From Algiphilus sp022763315 (GTDB lineage Bacteria; Pseudomonadota; Gammaproteobacteria; Nevskiales; Nevskiaceae), in assembly GCF_965249985.1 (NCBI RefSeq), contig NZ_OZ252280.1: a stretch of 64,000 nucleotides of DNA; one strand, 5' to 3'. The notes under the pieces were generated by a model. That model was not told where the DNA came from and searched no databases. It saw only the letters and a list, made by a program, of their open reading frames with translations. Shown here piece after piece: positions 35,058 to 43,450 of the stretch (its first letter is position 1; the number at the start of each line of letters is the position of its first letter). Both the position numbers and the translations under genes were made by a program.

Positions 35058-35980
35058 GCGTTGCCTCCTGGATCTACGGGCGCCTGTTGTTGTTGCATGA
35101 CCGCGCACACCTGTGCGCGCAGCCAGCGGTTGGCGGCGTCCTCGTCTGCCGCATGATGCCAGTAAAGCTGGCCACGCAGGGATGGCAGCGCTACCGGCGG
35201 CGCGCACAGCGCGATGGGCGTGACCGCCGCCTGCGTGATGGCCACGCGCCGCGGCAGCGCCAGCAGCAGGTCGCTGGCGGCCACCGCGCGGCACGCGGTC
35301 TGGTAATTCTGGCAGCGCAGCGCAATACGCCGATGCAGCCCGGCCCGACGCAGCGCGTCGTCCTCCAAAGACAGCCCGCTCGGGCGTCCGGAAACCACCA
35401 CGTGGTCGGCCGCCAGCCAGGCATCGCGCTGCAGTGGCGCGGACGCCAGCGCATGGTCGCGCCGCATGGCGATGTACAGCGGATCGTCGTATAGCGACGT
35501 GCGCAGAATCTCGCTGCCCAGGGGTAAGGGCACATCGATCACCACGTCCAGCTGACCGCGCGCCAACGAGCGGGCGACGGTCTCGCGCGCGAAGGGAACC
35601 GCTTCCAGCACCACGCTGGGCGCTTGCCGGCGCAGACGCTGCGCCAACTCCGGCAAGGCCGCCGACTCGATGGCTTCGCGCAATCCGATGACAAAGCGGC
35701 GGTCGCTGCTCGCCGGCTCGAAGGGGCTGCTGCCCTGGCGGCTGCCGTCGAGCAGTGCCAACGCCTGCTGCACATCCGCGGCCAGCGCGTGCGCACGGGG
35801 CGTGGCCACCATACCGCGCCCTTCGCGGCGGAACAGCGGGTCAGCCAGACTTTCGCGCAGTCGGGACAGGGCATGGCTCACCGCGGGCTGACTCAGATTC
35901 AGCGCCTCGGCGGCGCGCGTCAGACTGCCGCTGCGATAGATCGCGTCAAACACGCGGAACAGGTTGAGGTCCATGCGCAT
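35054..35980 (-). CDS. LysR-family transcriptional regulator
   Basis: A 308-residue regulator. The N-terminal winged HTH reads MRMDLNLFRVFDAIYRSGSL, TRAAEALNLSQPAVSHALSR, with a following LRESLADPLFRREGRGMV. The effector-binding domain fills residues 90-300. Start either at 35980 or 35974 (MRMDL or MDL). Cotranscribed with the downstream serine hydrolase by a four-base overlap and divergent from the acyl-CoA dehydrogenase gene. It probably controls one or both; TGCATG repeats lie in the gap. Confidence 0.92.
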   Translation of the reverse strand: MRMDLNLFRVFDAIYRSGSLTRAAEALNLSQPAVSHALSRLRESLADPLFRREGRGMVATPRAHALAADVQQALALLDGSRQGSSPFEPASSDRRFVIGLREAIESAALPELAQRLRRQAPSVVLEAVPFARETVARSLARGQLDVVIDVPLPLGSEILRTSLYDDPLYIAMRRDHALASAPLQRDAWLAADHVVVSGRPSGLSLEDDALRRAGLHRRIALRCQNYQTACRAVAASDLLLALPRRVAITQAAVTPIALCAPPVALPSLRGQLYWHHAADEDAANRWLRAQVCAVMQQQQAPVDPGGNA

Positions 35981-35998
35981 GGCATAACTATGAACACT

Positions 35999-36036
35999 AT
36001 GCATGGTATTGCATGAAAAACCATCATTGGATGCAT
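35999..36036. promoter_or_regulatory. ATGCA-N6-TGCAT inverted repeat with a further TGCATG copy
   Basis: In the 100-base gap between the divergent lysR and acyl-CoA dehydrogenase genes, ATGCA (35999-36003) and TGCAT (36010-36014) form a palindrome, and a second ATGCAT palindrome follows at 36031-36036. The spacing and symmetry suit a LysR-type binding site close to both promoters, though it is not an exact T-N11-A. Confidence 0.5.
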
Positions 36037-36083
36037 GATTGAACGCGCGGTACGGTAGCGCTTTGCCGTCAGAGGAGACGACC

Positions 36084-37328
36084 ATGGACTTCAGCCATAG
36101 CCCCAAGACCAAGGATTACTTGAAGCGCATCGAGGCCTTCATGCGTGAGCGCGTTGCACCGGTGGAAGAGGCCCACTTCAGCGAAATGATGAGCGCCCAG
36201 CGCGGCGGCGACTGGACCCGCTGGAAGGTCAACCCGGAAATCGAGCGCCTGAAGAAGGAAGCGCAGGCGGAAGGCTTGTGGAATCTGTTCCTGCCGGAGG
36301 AAGGCGTTGGTGCCGGACTGAGCAATGTGGACTATGCGCCGCTGTGCGAGGCCATGGGGCGCAGCCTGATCGCGCCGGAAATCTTCAACTGCAACGCGCC
36401 GGACACCGGCAACATGGAAGTGCTGTGGAAGTACGGCAGCGAGGAGCAGAAGGCCACGTGGCTGGAGCCGCTGCTGCGCGGTGAAATCCGTTCCGCCTTC
36501 TGCATGACCGAGCCGGCCGTGGCCTCCAGCGACGCCACCAATATGCAGGCCACCGCCACGGTCGAGGGCGACGAGGTGGTCCTCAATGGCCGCAAGTGGT
36601 GGTCCTCCGGCATTGGCCATCCGCACTGCCGCGTCGCCATCTTCATGGGCCTCACGGACCCCGAAGCCGACCGCCACCATCGCCACAGCATGGTGCTGGT
36701 GCCGCTGGATACCCCCGGCGTCAAGATCGAACGCATGCTGCCGGTGTTCAACGAATACGATGAGCCCTTCGGTCACGGCGAAGTGCTGTTCGACAATGTG
36801 CGCCTGCCCAAGAGCGCCTTCATCCAGGGGCCGGGCAAGGGCTTCGAGATCGCGCAGGGACGCCTCGGTCCGGGTCGCATCCATCACTGCATGCGCGCCC
36901 TGGGTGCGGCCGAACGTGCCCTGCAGCTGATGATCGAACGCGGTCTCGCACGCGAGGCCTTCGGCAAATCAATCATCCATCTCGGCGGCAACCGGGAGCG
37001 CATTGCCGATCTGCGTGCCGCCATCGACCAGGCGCGTCTACTCACACTGTACGCGGCGTGGAAGATCGATCAGGTCGGTGCCCTGGCGGCACTCACCGAG
37101 ATTTCGGCGATCAAGGTGGTCGCCCCCAATGTGCTGCAACAGGTGGTCGATGAGGCCATCCAGATGCACGGTGGCTGCGGTGTCTCCAATGATGTGCCGC
37201 TGGCCGCGATGTATGCGCAGGCTCGTGTTTTGCGCATCGTTGACGGACCGGACGCCGTGCACCGCGGCATGATGGCGCGCATGGAGCTTGGCAAGTACGG
37301 CCATAGCGGCAGCCGACCGCGCAAGTGA
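36084..37328 (+). CDS. acyl-CoA dehydrogenase (ACAD10/11-like)
   Basis: A 414-residue FAD enzyme. It has FCMTEPAVASSDATNMQATA (the FAD-binding loop seen in ACAD10/11 homologues), RKWWSSGIGHPHCRVAIFMG, and QIHGG-like EAIQMHGGCGVSNDVPLA near the end. The partner phosphotransferase at 38357 is separate here but fused to the dehydrogenase in mammalian ACAD10/11. Those act on 4-phosphooxy acyl-CoAs, so this gene may eliminate phosphate from 4-phosphoacyl-CoA rather than do simple desaturation. Strong ribosome site AGAGGAGACGACC. First gene of a six-gene run. Confidence 0.9.
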   Translation: MDFSHSPKTKDYLKRIEAFMRERVAPVEEAHFSEMMSAQRGGDWTRWKVNPEIERLKKEAQAEGLWNLFLPEEGVGAGLSNVDYAPLCEAMGRSLIAPEIFNCNAPDTGNMEVLWKYGSEEQKATWLEPLLRGEIRSAFCMTEPAVASSDATNMQATATVEGDEVVLNGRKWWSSGIGHPHCRVAIFMGLTDPEADRHHRHSMVLVPLDTPGVKIERMLPVFNEYDEPFGHGEVLFDNVRLPKSAFIQGPGKGFEIAQGRLGPGRIHHCMRALGAAERALQLMIERGLAREAFGKSIIHLGGNRERIADLRAAIDQARLLTLYAAWKIDQVGALAALTEISAIKVVAPNVLQQVVDEAIQMHGGCGVSNDVPLAAMYAQARVLRIVDGPDAVHRGMMARMELGKYGHSGSRPRK

Positions 37329-38353
37329 GGTCAGAGACGCCCTTGCCACCGGCCATCCCGGCGGTGACCTTGGCCTTTGCCGGCGGGCGGCGGCATCATG
37401 CCCGCTGGGGAGACGCCGCACCTGCCGGTGCAGATGAAAGGACCATGCTGGGACAAGTCTTCGATGCCGTGGTGTATCACGGGCTGCGCAAGCAACGCGC
37501 AGCCGCCGCCCTGCCGAGTGACACGCGCTGGCTGGACATCCCCAGTGGGGATCGGCTCTGCCTGCGCGACAGCGGCGGCGATCTGCCGCCGCTGATCATC
37601 GCCACCGCCAGCCCCTGCGGCATTGCGCACTACGACGCGATCTACCAGCGGCTGCGCGACCGCTACCGAGTGATCGTCTTCGATATGCCCGGCTTCGGCT
37701 TCTCGCCGCCCCGCATGGCCTATCGGCACGATCTGCAGGATGGCGCCAGCGCCATTCGCGGCCTGATCGAGACGCTGGAATTGCAACAGGTGACGCTGGT
37801 CTGCTCCTCGATCAACGGCCTCTACGCGCTGGCCGCCAGTCGTCAGCTGGGAACGCGCCTCGCGCGCCTGGTGCTGCTGCAGACGCCGGATCACGGCAAC
37901 ATGCTCGCCTGGTTTGGGCGCACCACACAGACGTCGATCCGCACGCCGATGGTGGGGCAGTACCTCAACTTCGTCAGCCGGCGCCGCTTTCCGCCGGCCT
38001 GGTTCCGCGTCACGCTGGCCGACCGTGCACTGCACATCCCCTTCAGCGATATGGCATTGCGCGCCCTCGAACAGGGCGCCTGCTACTGCTTCGCCAGCTT
38101 CGTACAGGGGATGCGCAGGACCCAGGCCGAGGACGCCCTGCTGCATGCACCGCCCCGTCTGCCGGTGACGGTCATCTGGGGCGGTCGCGATCGGACCCAT
38201 CGCCATACCGACCCGGCCTCGGTCCGCCAACACTGTCCGCAGGCGGATCTGGTGACCTTTGACCAGGCCGGCCATTTCCCGGATCTGGAGGCGCCCGACG
38301 CCTTCGCCGCCATCATTTCGACGCCCGCTACGGCGGTCGCACTGGCACACTGA
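37325..38353 (+). CDS. alpha/beta hydrolase with unusual nucleophile elbow
   Basis: Up to 342 residues from a GTG overlapping the preceding stop (GTGA), or 302 from the ATG at 37445, where conserved sequence begins (MLGQVFDAVVYHG). The fold is clear: VIVFDMPGFGFSPPR, then the elbow VTLVCSSINGLYALAAS, and the late WGGRDRTHRHTDP and QAGHFPDLEAPDAF for the acid and His. The usual GxSxG is CSSIN, with both glycines replaced. Cotranscribed with the acyl-CoA dehydrogenase. It may be a thioesterase or lactonase for the same pathway; substrate unknown. Confidence 0.8.
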   Translation: MRSETPLPPAIPAVTLAFAGGRRHHARWGDAAPAGADERTMLGQVFDAVVYHGLRKQRAAAALPSDTRWLDIPSGDRLCLRDSGGDLPPLIIATASPCGIAHYDAIYQRLRDRYRVIVFDMPGFGFSPPRMAYRHDLQDGASAIRGLIETLELQQVTLVCSSINGLYALAASRQLGTRLARLVLLQTPDHGNMLAWFGRTTQTSIRTPMVGQYLNFVSRRRFPPAWFRVTLADRALHIPFSDMALRALEQGACYCFASFVQGMRRTQAEDALLHAPPRLPVTVIWGGRDRTHRHTDPASVRQHCPQADLVTFDQAGHFPDLEAPDAFAAIISTPATAVALAH

Positions 38354-38356
38354 TTC

Positions 38357-39424
38357 ATGACCAAAGAACGCATTGACGTCGCGGGCGATGTCCGCGACGG
38401 GGAAGCTCTCGACATCGACGCCGTGGATGCCTGGCTCAAGCCACGCATCGAAGGTCTGGACGGCCGCCCCGACGTCACCCAGTACAGCGGCGGCGCCTCT
38501 AACTGGACCTATCGCCTGGCCTATCCCAGCCACGACCTGATCCTGCGCCGACCGCCGGCCGGAACCAAGGCGGCCTCCGCGCACGACATGTCGCGGGAGT
38601 ACCGAGTGCAAGCCGGTCTGCACCCGGTCTATCCCTTTGTTCCGGAGATGATGGCGCTGTGCGAAGACGAAGGCGTCATCGGATGCCCCTTCTACGTCAT
38701 GCGCCGCATCGAAGGCATCATCCCGCGCGCCGGCATGCCGCGCGGCCTGCCCTTTTCGGCGGAGCAGGCGCGGGCCCTGTGCCACTCCGCCATCGACAAG
38801 CTCATTGCGCTGCACAGCGTGGATGTGGATCAGGCGGGCTTGCGCGACCTCGGCAAGGGCGCCGGCTACGTGCAACGCCAGATCGAAGGCTGGACCGAAC
38901 GCTATGCGCGCGCCCGCACCTGGAATGTGCCGCGCTTTCAGTACGTGTCGCGCTGGCTGGCCGAGCATCGTCCGGATGATGTCGCCACCTGCGTCATCCA
39001 CAACGATTTCCGCCTGGACAACTGCGTGCTCGACGCCCAAGACCCTACACGGGTGATCGGCATCCTCGACTGGGAGATGGCGACACTCGGCGACCCGCTG
39101 ATGGATCTGGGCAATACCCTGGCCTACTGGATCCAGGCCGACGACGACCGCATTGCGCGCGCCACCCGGCGGCAGCCGACGCACCTGCCCGGCATGATGA
39201 CGCGCGAGGAGATCGTTGCGTACTACTGCGAGCGTACAGGCTGGAAGCCGGACAACTGGCCCTTCTACGAGGTCTATGGCCTGTTCCGGCTGGCGGTGAT
39301 CGGTCAGCAGATCTATTACCGCTATCACCATCGTCAGACACGCAATCCGGCCTTCCGCAACATCTGGATCCTGGTCCATTACCTGTACTGGCGCTGCCGC
39401 GGCGTGATCCGGAGGGCCGGCTGA
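38357..39424 (+). CDS. APH-type phosphotransferase (ACAD10/11 kinase-like)
   Basis: A 355-residue kinase-fold protein. SGGASNWTYRLAYPSHDLIL near residue 45 is the nucleotide-binding start, VIHNDFRLDNCVLD is the catalytic loop (Asp in HNDFRLDN), and GILDWEMATLGDPLMDLG has the metal-binding Asp. This is the same subgroup as the N-terminal kinase of ACAD11 and LvaA, which phosphorylate 4-hydroxyacyl-CoA. Its stop overlaps the next gene (TGATG). It stands in one operon with the acyl-CoA dehydrogenase that would remove the phosphate. Confidence 0.9.
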   Translation: MTKERIDVAGDVRDGEALDIDAVDAWLKPRIEGLDGRPDVTQYSGGASNWTYRLAYPSHDLILRRPPAGTKAASAHDMSREYRVQAGLHPVYPFVPEMMALCEDEGVIGCPFYVMRRIEGIIPRAGMPRGLPFSAEQARALCHSAIDKLIALHSVDVDQAGLRDLGKGAGYVQRQIEGWTERYARARTWNVPRFQYVSRWLAEHRPDDVATCVIHNDFRLDNCVLDAQDPTRVIGILDWEMATLGDPLMDLGNTLAYWIQADDDRIARATRRQPTHLPGMMTREEIVAYYCERTGWKPDNWPFYEVYGLFRLAVIGQQIYYRYHHRQTRNPAFRNIWILVHYLYWRCRGVIRRAG

Positions 39425-40116
39425 TGGGGGCGATCTATCTCATCCGGCACGGCCAGGCCAGTTTTGGAAAGGCGGACTACGACCAGCTTTCCAGTACCGG
39501 CATGCAGCAGGCCAGCCGCCTCGGCGAGGCGCTGTCAATGCGGCTGCCGCACCCGGATGTGGTGGTGGCCGGCGCCATGCTGCGCCACCAGCAGACGGCG
39601 GCCAAGGCGCTGACCGCCATGGGCCTGCCACCCGAATGGGAGACGGACGCGCGCTGGAACGAGTTCGACCACGACGAGATCATCCGCGTCTTTGAGCCGC
39701 GCTATGCCAGTCATGCCACGCTGACCGCAGACATGGCCCGCACCCTGAAGCCGCGGCGCGCCTTCCAGGACATGTTCAGCAAGGCTGTCGGCCGCTGGGT
39801 GGACGGCGCCCATGACGACGACTACAACGAGACCTGGCCCGACTTCTGCGCCCGTGCGCGCCTTGCGCGCGACGAGCTGCGCGAACGTCTCGGTCGCGGC
39901 CGCAGTGCGCTGGTCTTCACCTCCGGCGGGGTCATCACCAGCATCGCCGCCGAACTCATGCGACTGGGCACGCGCGAAACCCTGCGCCTGAACTGGACCA
40001 TCGCCAACGCCAGCGTGACCAAGTTGATCTATTCCGATCGCGGGGTCTACCTCAGTACGCTCAACGAGCACGCCCATTTCGAGGGCATGCATCGCGCACT
40101 CATCACTTACCGCTAA
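39424..40116 (+). CDS. histidine phosphatase family protein
   Basis: A 230-residue phosphoglycerate-mutase-like phosphatase. The catalytic RHG motif is at the start: AIYLIRHGQASFG, with later FTSGGVITSIAAELM, where SGG replaces the usual HGG/HG, and GAMLRHQQTAAKAL. The second catalytic His is thus not obvious; the Ser-Gly-Gly at that position is common in this subgroup, which often lies next to ACAD/APH genes. Coupled to the preceding gene by overlap. Substrate unknown; it could hydrolyse phospho-intermediates. Confidence 0.85.
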   Translation: MGAIYLIRHGQASFGKADYDQLSSTGMQQASRLGEALSMRLPHPDVVVAGAMLRHQQTAAKALTAMGLPPEWETDARWNEFDHDEIIRVFEPRYASHATLTADMARTLKPRRAFQDMFSKAVGRWVDGAHDDDYNETWPDFCARARLARDELRERLGRGRSALVFTSGGVITSIAAELMRLGTRETLRLNWTIANASVTKLIYSDRGVYLSTLNEHAHFEGMHRALITYR

Positions 40117-40131
40117 CCGTCAGGACACCCC

Positions 40132-40878
40132 ATGCGCAAATCCATTCTCATCACTGGCGCATCCTCCGGCCTCGGCGCTGGCATGGCGCGCGAATTCGCC
40201 GCCAAGGGACGCGATCTCGCGCTCTGCGCCCGTCGTACCGAACGTCTCGAAGCGCTGCGCGACGAACTGATGCGCGACCATCCCGAGTGCCGCATTGTCA
40301 TCCGCCCACTCGATGTCAACGATCACGACGCGGTCTTCGAGACCTTCCGCGCCTTCTCCAGCGATCTCGGCGGCCTCGACCGCGTGATCGTCAATGCCGG
40401 CATGGGCAAGGGCCAGCCGCTGGGCACCGGCTATTTCTACGCCAACAAGCAGACAGCGGAGACCAACTTCGTGTCCGCGCTGGCGCAGATGGAAGCGGCC
40501 ATGGAACTGTTCCGCGAAGCCAACGCCGGCCATCTGGTGGTGATTTCCTCGATCAGCGCCTTCCGGGGCATGCCCAAGAACCTGACCACCTATGCCGCCA
40601 GCAAGGCCGGCGTGGCCGCACTGGCCGAGGGCCTGCGCGCCGAACTGCTGGACTCTCCGATCTCGGTGAGCACGATCTTCCCCGGCTATATCCGTTCGGA
40701 AATCAATGAGAAGGTGAAGAACACGCCCTTCATGGTCGACACCGAAACCGGATGCCGCGCTATGGTGCACGCCATCGAGCAGGAGCGGGCGGAAGCCTCC
40801 GTACCGCCCTGGCCCTGGATACCGATCGGCATCGCCATGCGCAACCTGCCGCTGCGCACGGTGCGACGCCTGAGCTGA
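40132..40878 (+). CDS. short-chain dehydrogenase/reductase
   Basis: A 248-residue SDR with an intact Rossmann motif (ITGASSGLGAGMAREFA), NAGMG, catalytic Ser in VVISSISAFRGM and YAASKAGVAAL (YxxxK). Acidic/basic after strand 2 (CARRTERL) suggests NADP preference. It follows the phosphatase gene by 15 bases and likely oxidises or reduces a hydroxy-acid intermediate of the same pathway. Full length for classical SDRs. Confidence 0.92.
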   Translation: MRKSILITGASSGLGAGMAREFAAKGRDLALCARRTERLEALRDELMRDHPECRIVIRPLDVNDHDAVFETFRAFSSDLGGLDRVIVNAGMGKGQPLGTGYFYANKQTAETNFVSALAQMEAAMELFREANAGHLVVISSISAFRGMPKNLTTYAASKAGVAALAEGLRAELLDSPISVSTIFPGYIRSEINEKVKNTPFMVDTETGCRAMVHAIEQERAEASVPPWPWIPIGIAMRNLPLRTVRRLS

Positions 40879-40905
40879 ATCTTCATTCTTGAGGGAGTAA
40901 CGCGC

Positions 40906-41388
40906 ATGACGCGACCGCAGACGCTGGGCCCGCAACGGGTCCATTTCACCACCGACACCCCCGTTGGACGCGAGGCCGTCTTCGACTTCTTTGCCGACCA
41001 CGAGCGCTTCGGGACACTGTTCGCGCCCGCCTTCGCCGCCAAGCCGGGTGCACTGATCAAGCGCACCGGCACCGCCACCGAAGGCCGGGATCCGAACGGC
41101 GTCGGATCGATACGCAGCGCCAAGCTCGGCCCTTTCACTCTGCTGGAAGAGGTGATCGTGACCTATGAACCGGGTGTCTGCATCGAGTACACCGCGACCC
41201 GTGGACCCATCCGCAACCATCTCGGCCGCATCGAGTTCAGCGACAACGCTGACGGTGGCACGCACATCGATTACCGCATCTGGTTCGATGCTGCCATTCC
41301 CGGTCTGGGCAAGCTGCTCGCCCTGCAGTTGGGCAATGCGCTCAACGGCGGCTGGAAGCGCACCGAGCGCCAGTTCGTCACCGCCTGA
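40906..41388 (+). CDS. SRPBCC family protein
   Basis: A 160-residue START-like (polyketide cyclase/dehydrase) protein. It begins with QRVHFTTDTPVGREAVFDFF and ADHERFGTLFAP, the usual first strand-helix grip, then VTYEPGVCIEYTATRGPIRN and the long C-terminal helix LGKLLALQLGNALNGGWKRT. It binds a hydrophobic ligand. GAGGGAG ribosome site. Last gene of the acyl-CoA dehydrogenase run; the following hairpin may terminate it. Confidence 0.88.
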   Translation: MTRPQTLGPQRVHFTTDTPVGREAVFDFFADHERFGTLFAPAFAAKPGALIKRTGTATEGRDPNGVGSIRSAKLGPFTLLEEVIVTYEPGVCIEYTATRGPIRNHLGRIEFSDNADGGTHIDYRIWFDAAIPGLGKLLALQLGNALNGGWKRTERQFVTA

Positions 41389-41412
41389 GGCGCGGCAGGC
41401 ACTCCGCGCGAC

Positions 41413-41438
41413 GCCTGCCCCGCCGCGACGGGGCAGGC
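41413..41438. terminator. inverted repeat between convergent genes
   Basis: A ten-base perfect stem (GCCTGCCCCG with CGGGGCAGGC) and a six-base loop lie between the SRPBCC stop and the end of the third PF10118-type gene. No T tract on either strand. Confidence 0.45.
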
Positions 41439-41450
41439 CTCACGGGCGAC

Positions 41451-42296
41451 TCAGGCCGCTTTGGGCAGCTGATCCAGCTGCGCCACAAAGTCGTCGATTT
41501 CTTTCAGGAAGGCGCGGTTGTCGTGGTCCCACGGATGGAAGCCCGGACGGAAGTAGTCGAGATATTCGCGGAAAGCGCGGCGGAACACGCCCGGCGAACG
41601 TCCCAGGAGGAAACCGCCGAGCTGACGCCAGCCACGCAAGCTGCCAAAAGGCTTGGTTTCCGGATCGGCACGCAGCGCACGCAGGTACATGTCTGCCAGC
41701 TTGCTGAACAGGATCACGCTGGCCAGCACCTGACCCGCATAGCGGATGGCTTCGGCACGGAGGTCATTGCCTTCGACGGCGCGATAGACATCAAAGGCCA
41801 CCGCCTTGTGCTCGGTTTCCTCGAGGGCATGCCAGCGCCACATGGCCGACATCGCCGGGTCCTTCGACCCCCCCACGACGCGCGCATCCGACAGCGCTTG
41901 GTTGGCAAGGATCGCGGTGAAATGCTCCAGCGCGACGGTCCCGGACAACTGCACCGAACGCGGCGTGTGCTTGCGGAAGAAATCGAGCAAGCCCTTCACC
42001 TCCGCTTCCATCTTTTCCGCCGGAATGCCGGCCTCCTGCAGCGCAGCGTTGTAGATTTCATGCTCGCGCCCGTGCATCGCTTCCTGGCCGATGAAGGCGC
42101 GCACCGCTTCACGCAGCTTCGGATCGCGGATGTCGTCCTGGTAGTTGCGCACGCTGCTGATAAAGAAACGTTCACCGACCGGGAAAAGAATGGACATGCA
42201 GTTCATGAACAGGCCTACCTGCCGTCCAGCGGGGTGCCAGTCGAGGATGTTCTTCTTGTCGATCGGAAAGCTGAGATCGCGTCGCACAGGCTGCAT
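41451..42296 (-). CDS. PF10118-type 'metal-dependent hydrolase', paralogue 3
   Basis: A 281-residue member of the same family as 5249-6130 and the closer of the two to it. Shared putative ligands are E42 (PVGERFF), E72xxH75 (GQEAMH), E124 (ALEHFT) and E160xxH163 (HALEETEHKAVAFDVYR). The C terminus has RPGFHPWDHD. The ATG at 42296 follows TTCAGGAGAACTGTA. It is divergent from the MerR gene at 42487 and convergent with the SRPBCC gene. The MerR protein is a plausible regulator. Confidence 0.85.
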   Translation of the reverse strand: MQPVRRDLSFPIDKKNILDWHPAGRQVGLFMNCMSILFPVGERFFISSVRNYQDDIRDPKLREAVRAFIGQEAMHGREHEIYNAALQEAGIPAEKMEAEVKGLLDFFRKHTPRSVQLSGTVALEHFTAILANQALSDARVVGGSKDPAMSAMWRWHALEETEHKAVAFDVYRAVEGNDLRAEAIRYAGQVLASVILFSKLADMYLRALRADPETKPFGSLRGWRQLGGFLLGRSPGVFRRAFREYLDYFRPGFHPWDHDNRAFLKEIDDFVAQLDQLPKAA

Positions 42297-42374
42297 TACA
42301 GTTCTCCTGAAACAATGCCATTGATCGATGACATTATCGCATCGGGCGACGGTGGGCAACGCCGTTTATCGCTG

Positions 42375-42389
42375 TCAAAGTCCCTTTGA
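42375..42389. promoter_or_regulatory. TCAAAG-N3-CTTTGA inverted repeat
   Basis: A perfect palindrome with a three-base centre lies in the 190-base gap between the divergent PF10118-type gene and the merR-type gene, about 80 bases upstream of the first and 100 from the second. A candidate operator for the MerR protein; MerR sites usually sit in long promoter spacers. Confidence 0.4.
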
Positions 42390-42486
42390 GGTTGTGGTTC
42401 CTGGCGCGCGGTACCGTAGACTGCAAGGAACCGACACATCACAGCGCTTGCGCAAAACAGGACAAAGGTTGGAGACCGTAGACCCG

Positions 42487-43449
42487 ATGAGCAGTCACAA
42501 AGCGGCCGATGCCGAAACGGATCCCGTCAGTACGCATTTGGTAGAGCGGGAATACACCATCGACGAGCTGGCACGCGCTGCCGATACCACGGTGCGCAAT
42601 GTGCGCGCCTACCAGGACCGGGGCCTGATACCGCCGCCGGAGCGTCGCGGGCGCACCGGCTACTACGGCTCAGAGCATCTGTCGCGCCTGCGCATCATCG
42701 GCCAGATGATCAACCGTGGCTATACGCTCACTTCTATCGGCGAACTGCTTGAGGCCTGGGAGCACGGTCGTGACATCGCCCAGGTCATGGGCCTGGAGGC
42801 GGCCGTCACCAGCCCATGGACCGACGAGACCGGCGGCTACTTCACACTACCGCAGCTGGTGAAGATGTTTGGCGGCAAATTCGAACCGCGTTGGCTGGTC
42901 AAGGCCAGCGAACTGGGCATCCTGCGTTCCGAAGGCGCACGCTTCTACGCGCCCAGCCCGCGCATGCTCCGTGCCGGCGCCGAACTGGTGAAGACCGGTA
43001 TCCCGCTCGACGAGATGCTCGACGTGGTGGCTAAACTGCGCGACAACGTCGAACGCGCCGCCAATGACATGGTCCGCCTGGTCGAACACCACATCTTCGA
43101 TCGCTTTGGTCCGGGGCTGCCGCCCTCCGATGAGATCCCGGCGCTGGGCGACGCCATCTGGCGTCTGCGCCCACTGGTGGAAGTCGCCGTGCACGCCGAG
43201 GTGGCGCGCGCCATGGAACGCGCCGCCACCCGTCACTTGGGCGACCGGCTGGCTTATGTGCTCGATCATCTGCACGACCACGCAGAAACTGAAAGCGCCG
43301 CGCCGCCGGCAGCGGACAAGGGACCGGGGCGCAAGCGCGCCAGCAGCAAGACCGCCAGCCGGAAGAAGGCGGCCGCCAAGAAGCGCTCGGCAGCCGCGCC
43401 TGCCGGCGCGGCCAGAAAGGCAAGCGCCAAGGGCAGGAACGGCCGCTAG
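42487..43449 (+). CDS. MerR-family regulator with lysine/alanine-rich tail
   Basis: A 320-residue regulator. Residues 20-90 are the MerR winged HTH: EYTIDELARAADTTVRNVRA, YQDRGLIPPPERRGRTGYYG, and a following RLRIIGQMINRGYTLTSIGELL. A middle domain of about 190 residues is unlike known ligand domains. The last 45 residues are a low-complexity Lys/Ala/Ser tail (KRASSKTASRKKAAAKKRSA), resembling histone H1-like DNA-binding tails. The ATG at 42487 is preferred to earlier non-conserved starts. It may regulate the divergent PF10118-type gene. Confidence 0.88.
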   Translation: MSSHKAADAETDPVSTHLVEREYTIDELARAADTTVRNVRAYQDRGLIPPPERRGRTGYYGSEHLSRLRIIGQMINRGYTLTSIGELLEAWEHGRDIAQVMGLEAAVTSPWTDETGGYFTLPQLVKMFGGKFEPRWLVKASELGILRSEGARFYAPSPRMLRAGAELVKTGIPLDEMLDVVAKLRDNVERAANDMVRLVEHHIFDRFGPGLPPSDEIPALGDAIWRLRPLVEVAVHAEVARAMERAATRHLGDRLAYVLDHLHDHAETESAAPPAADKGPGRKRASSKTASRKKAAAKKRSAAAPAGAARKASAKGRNGR

Positions 43450-43450
43450 C

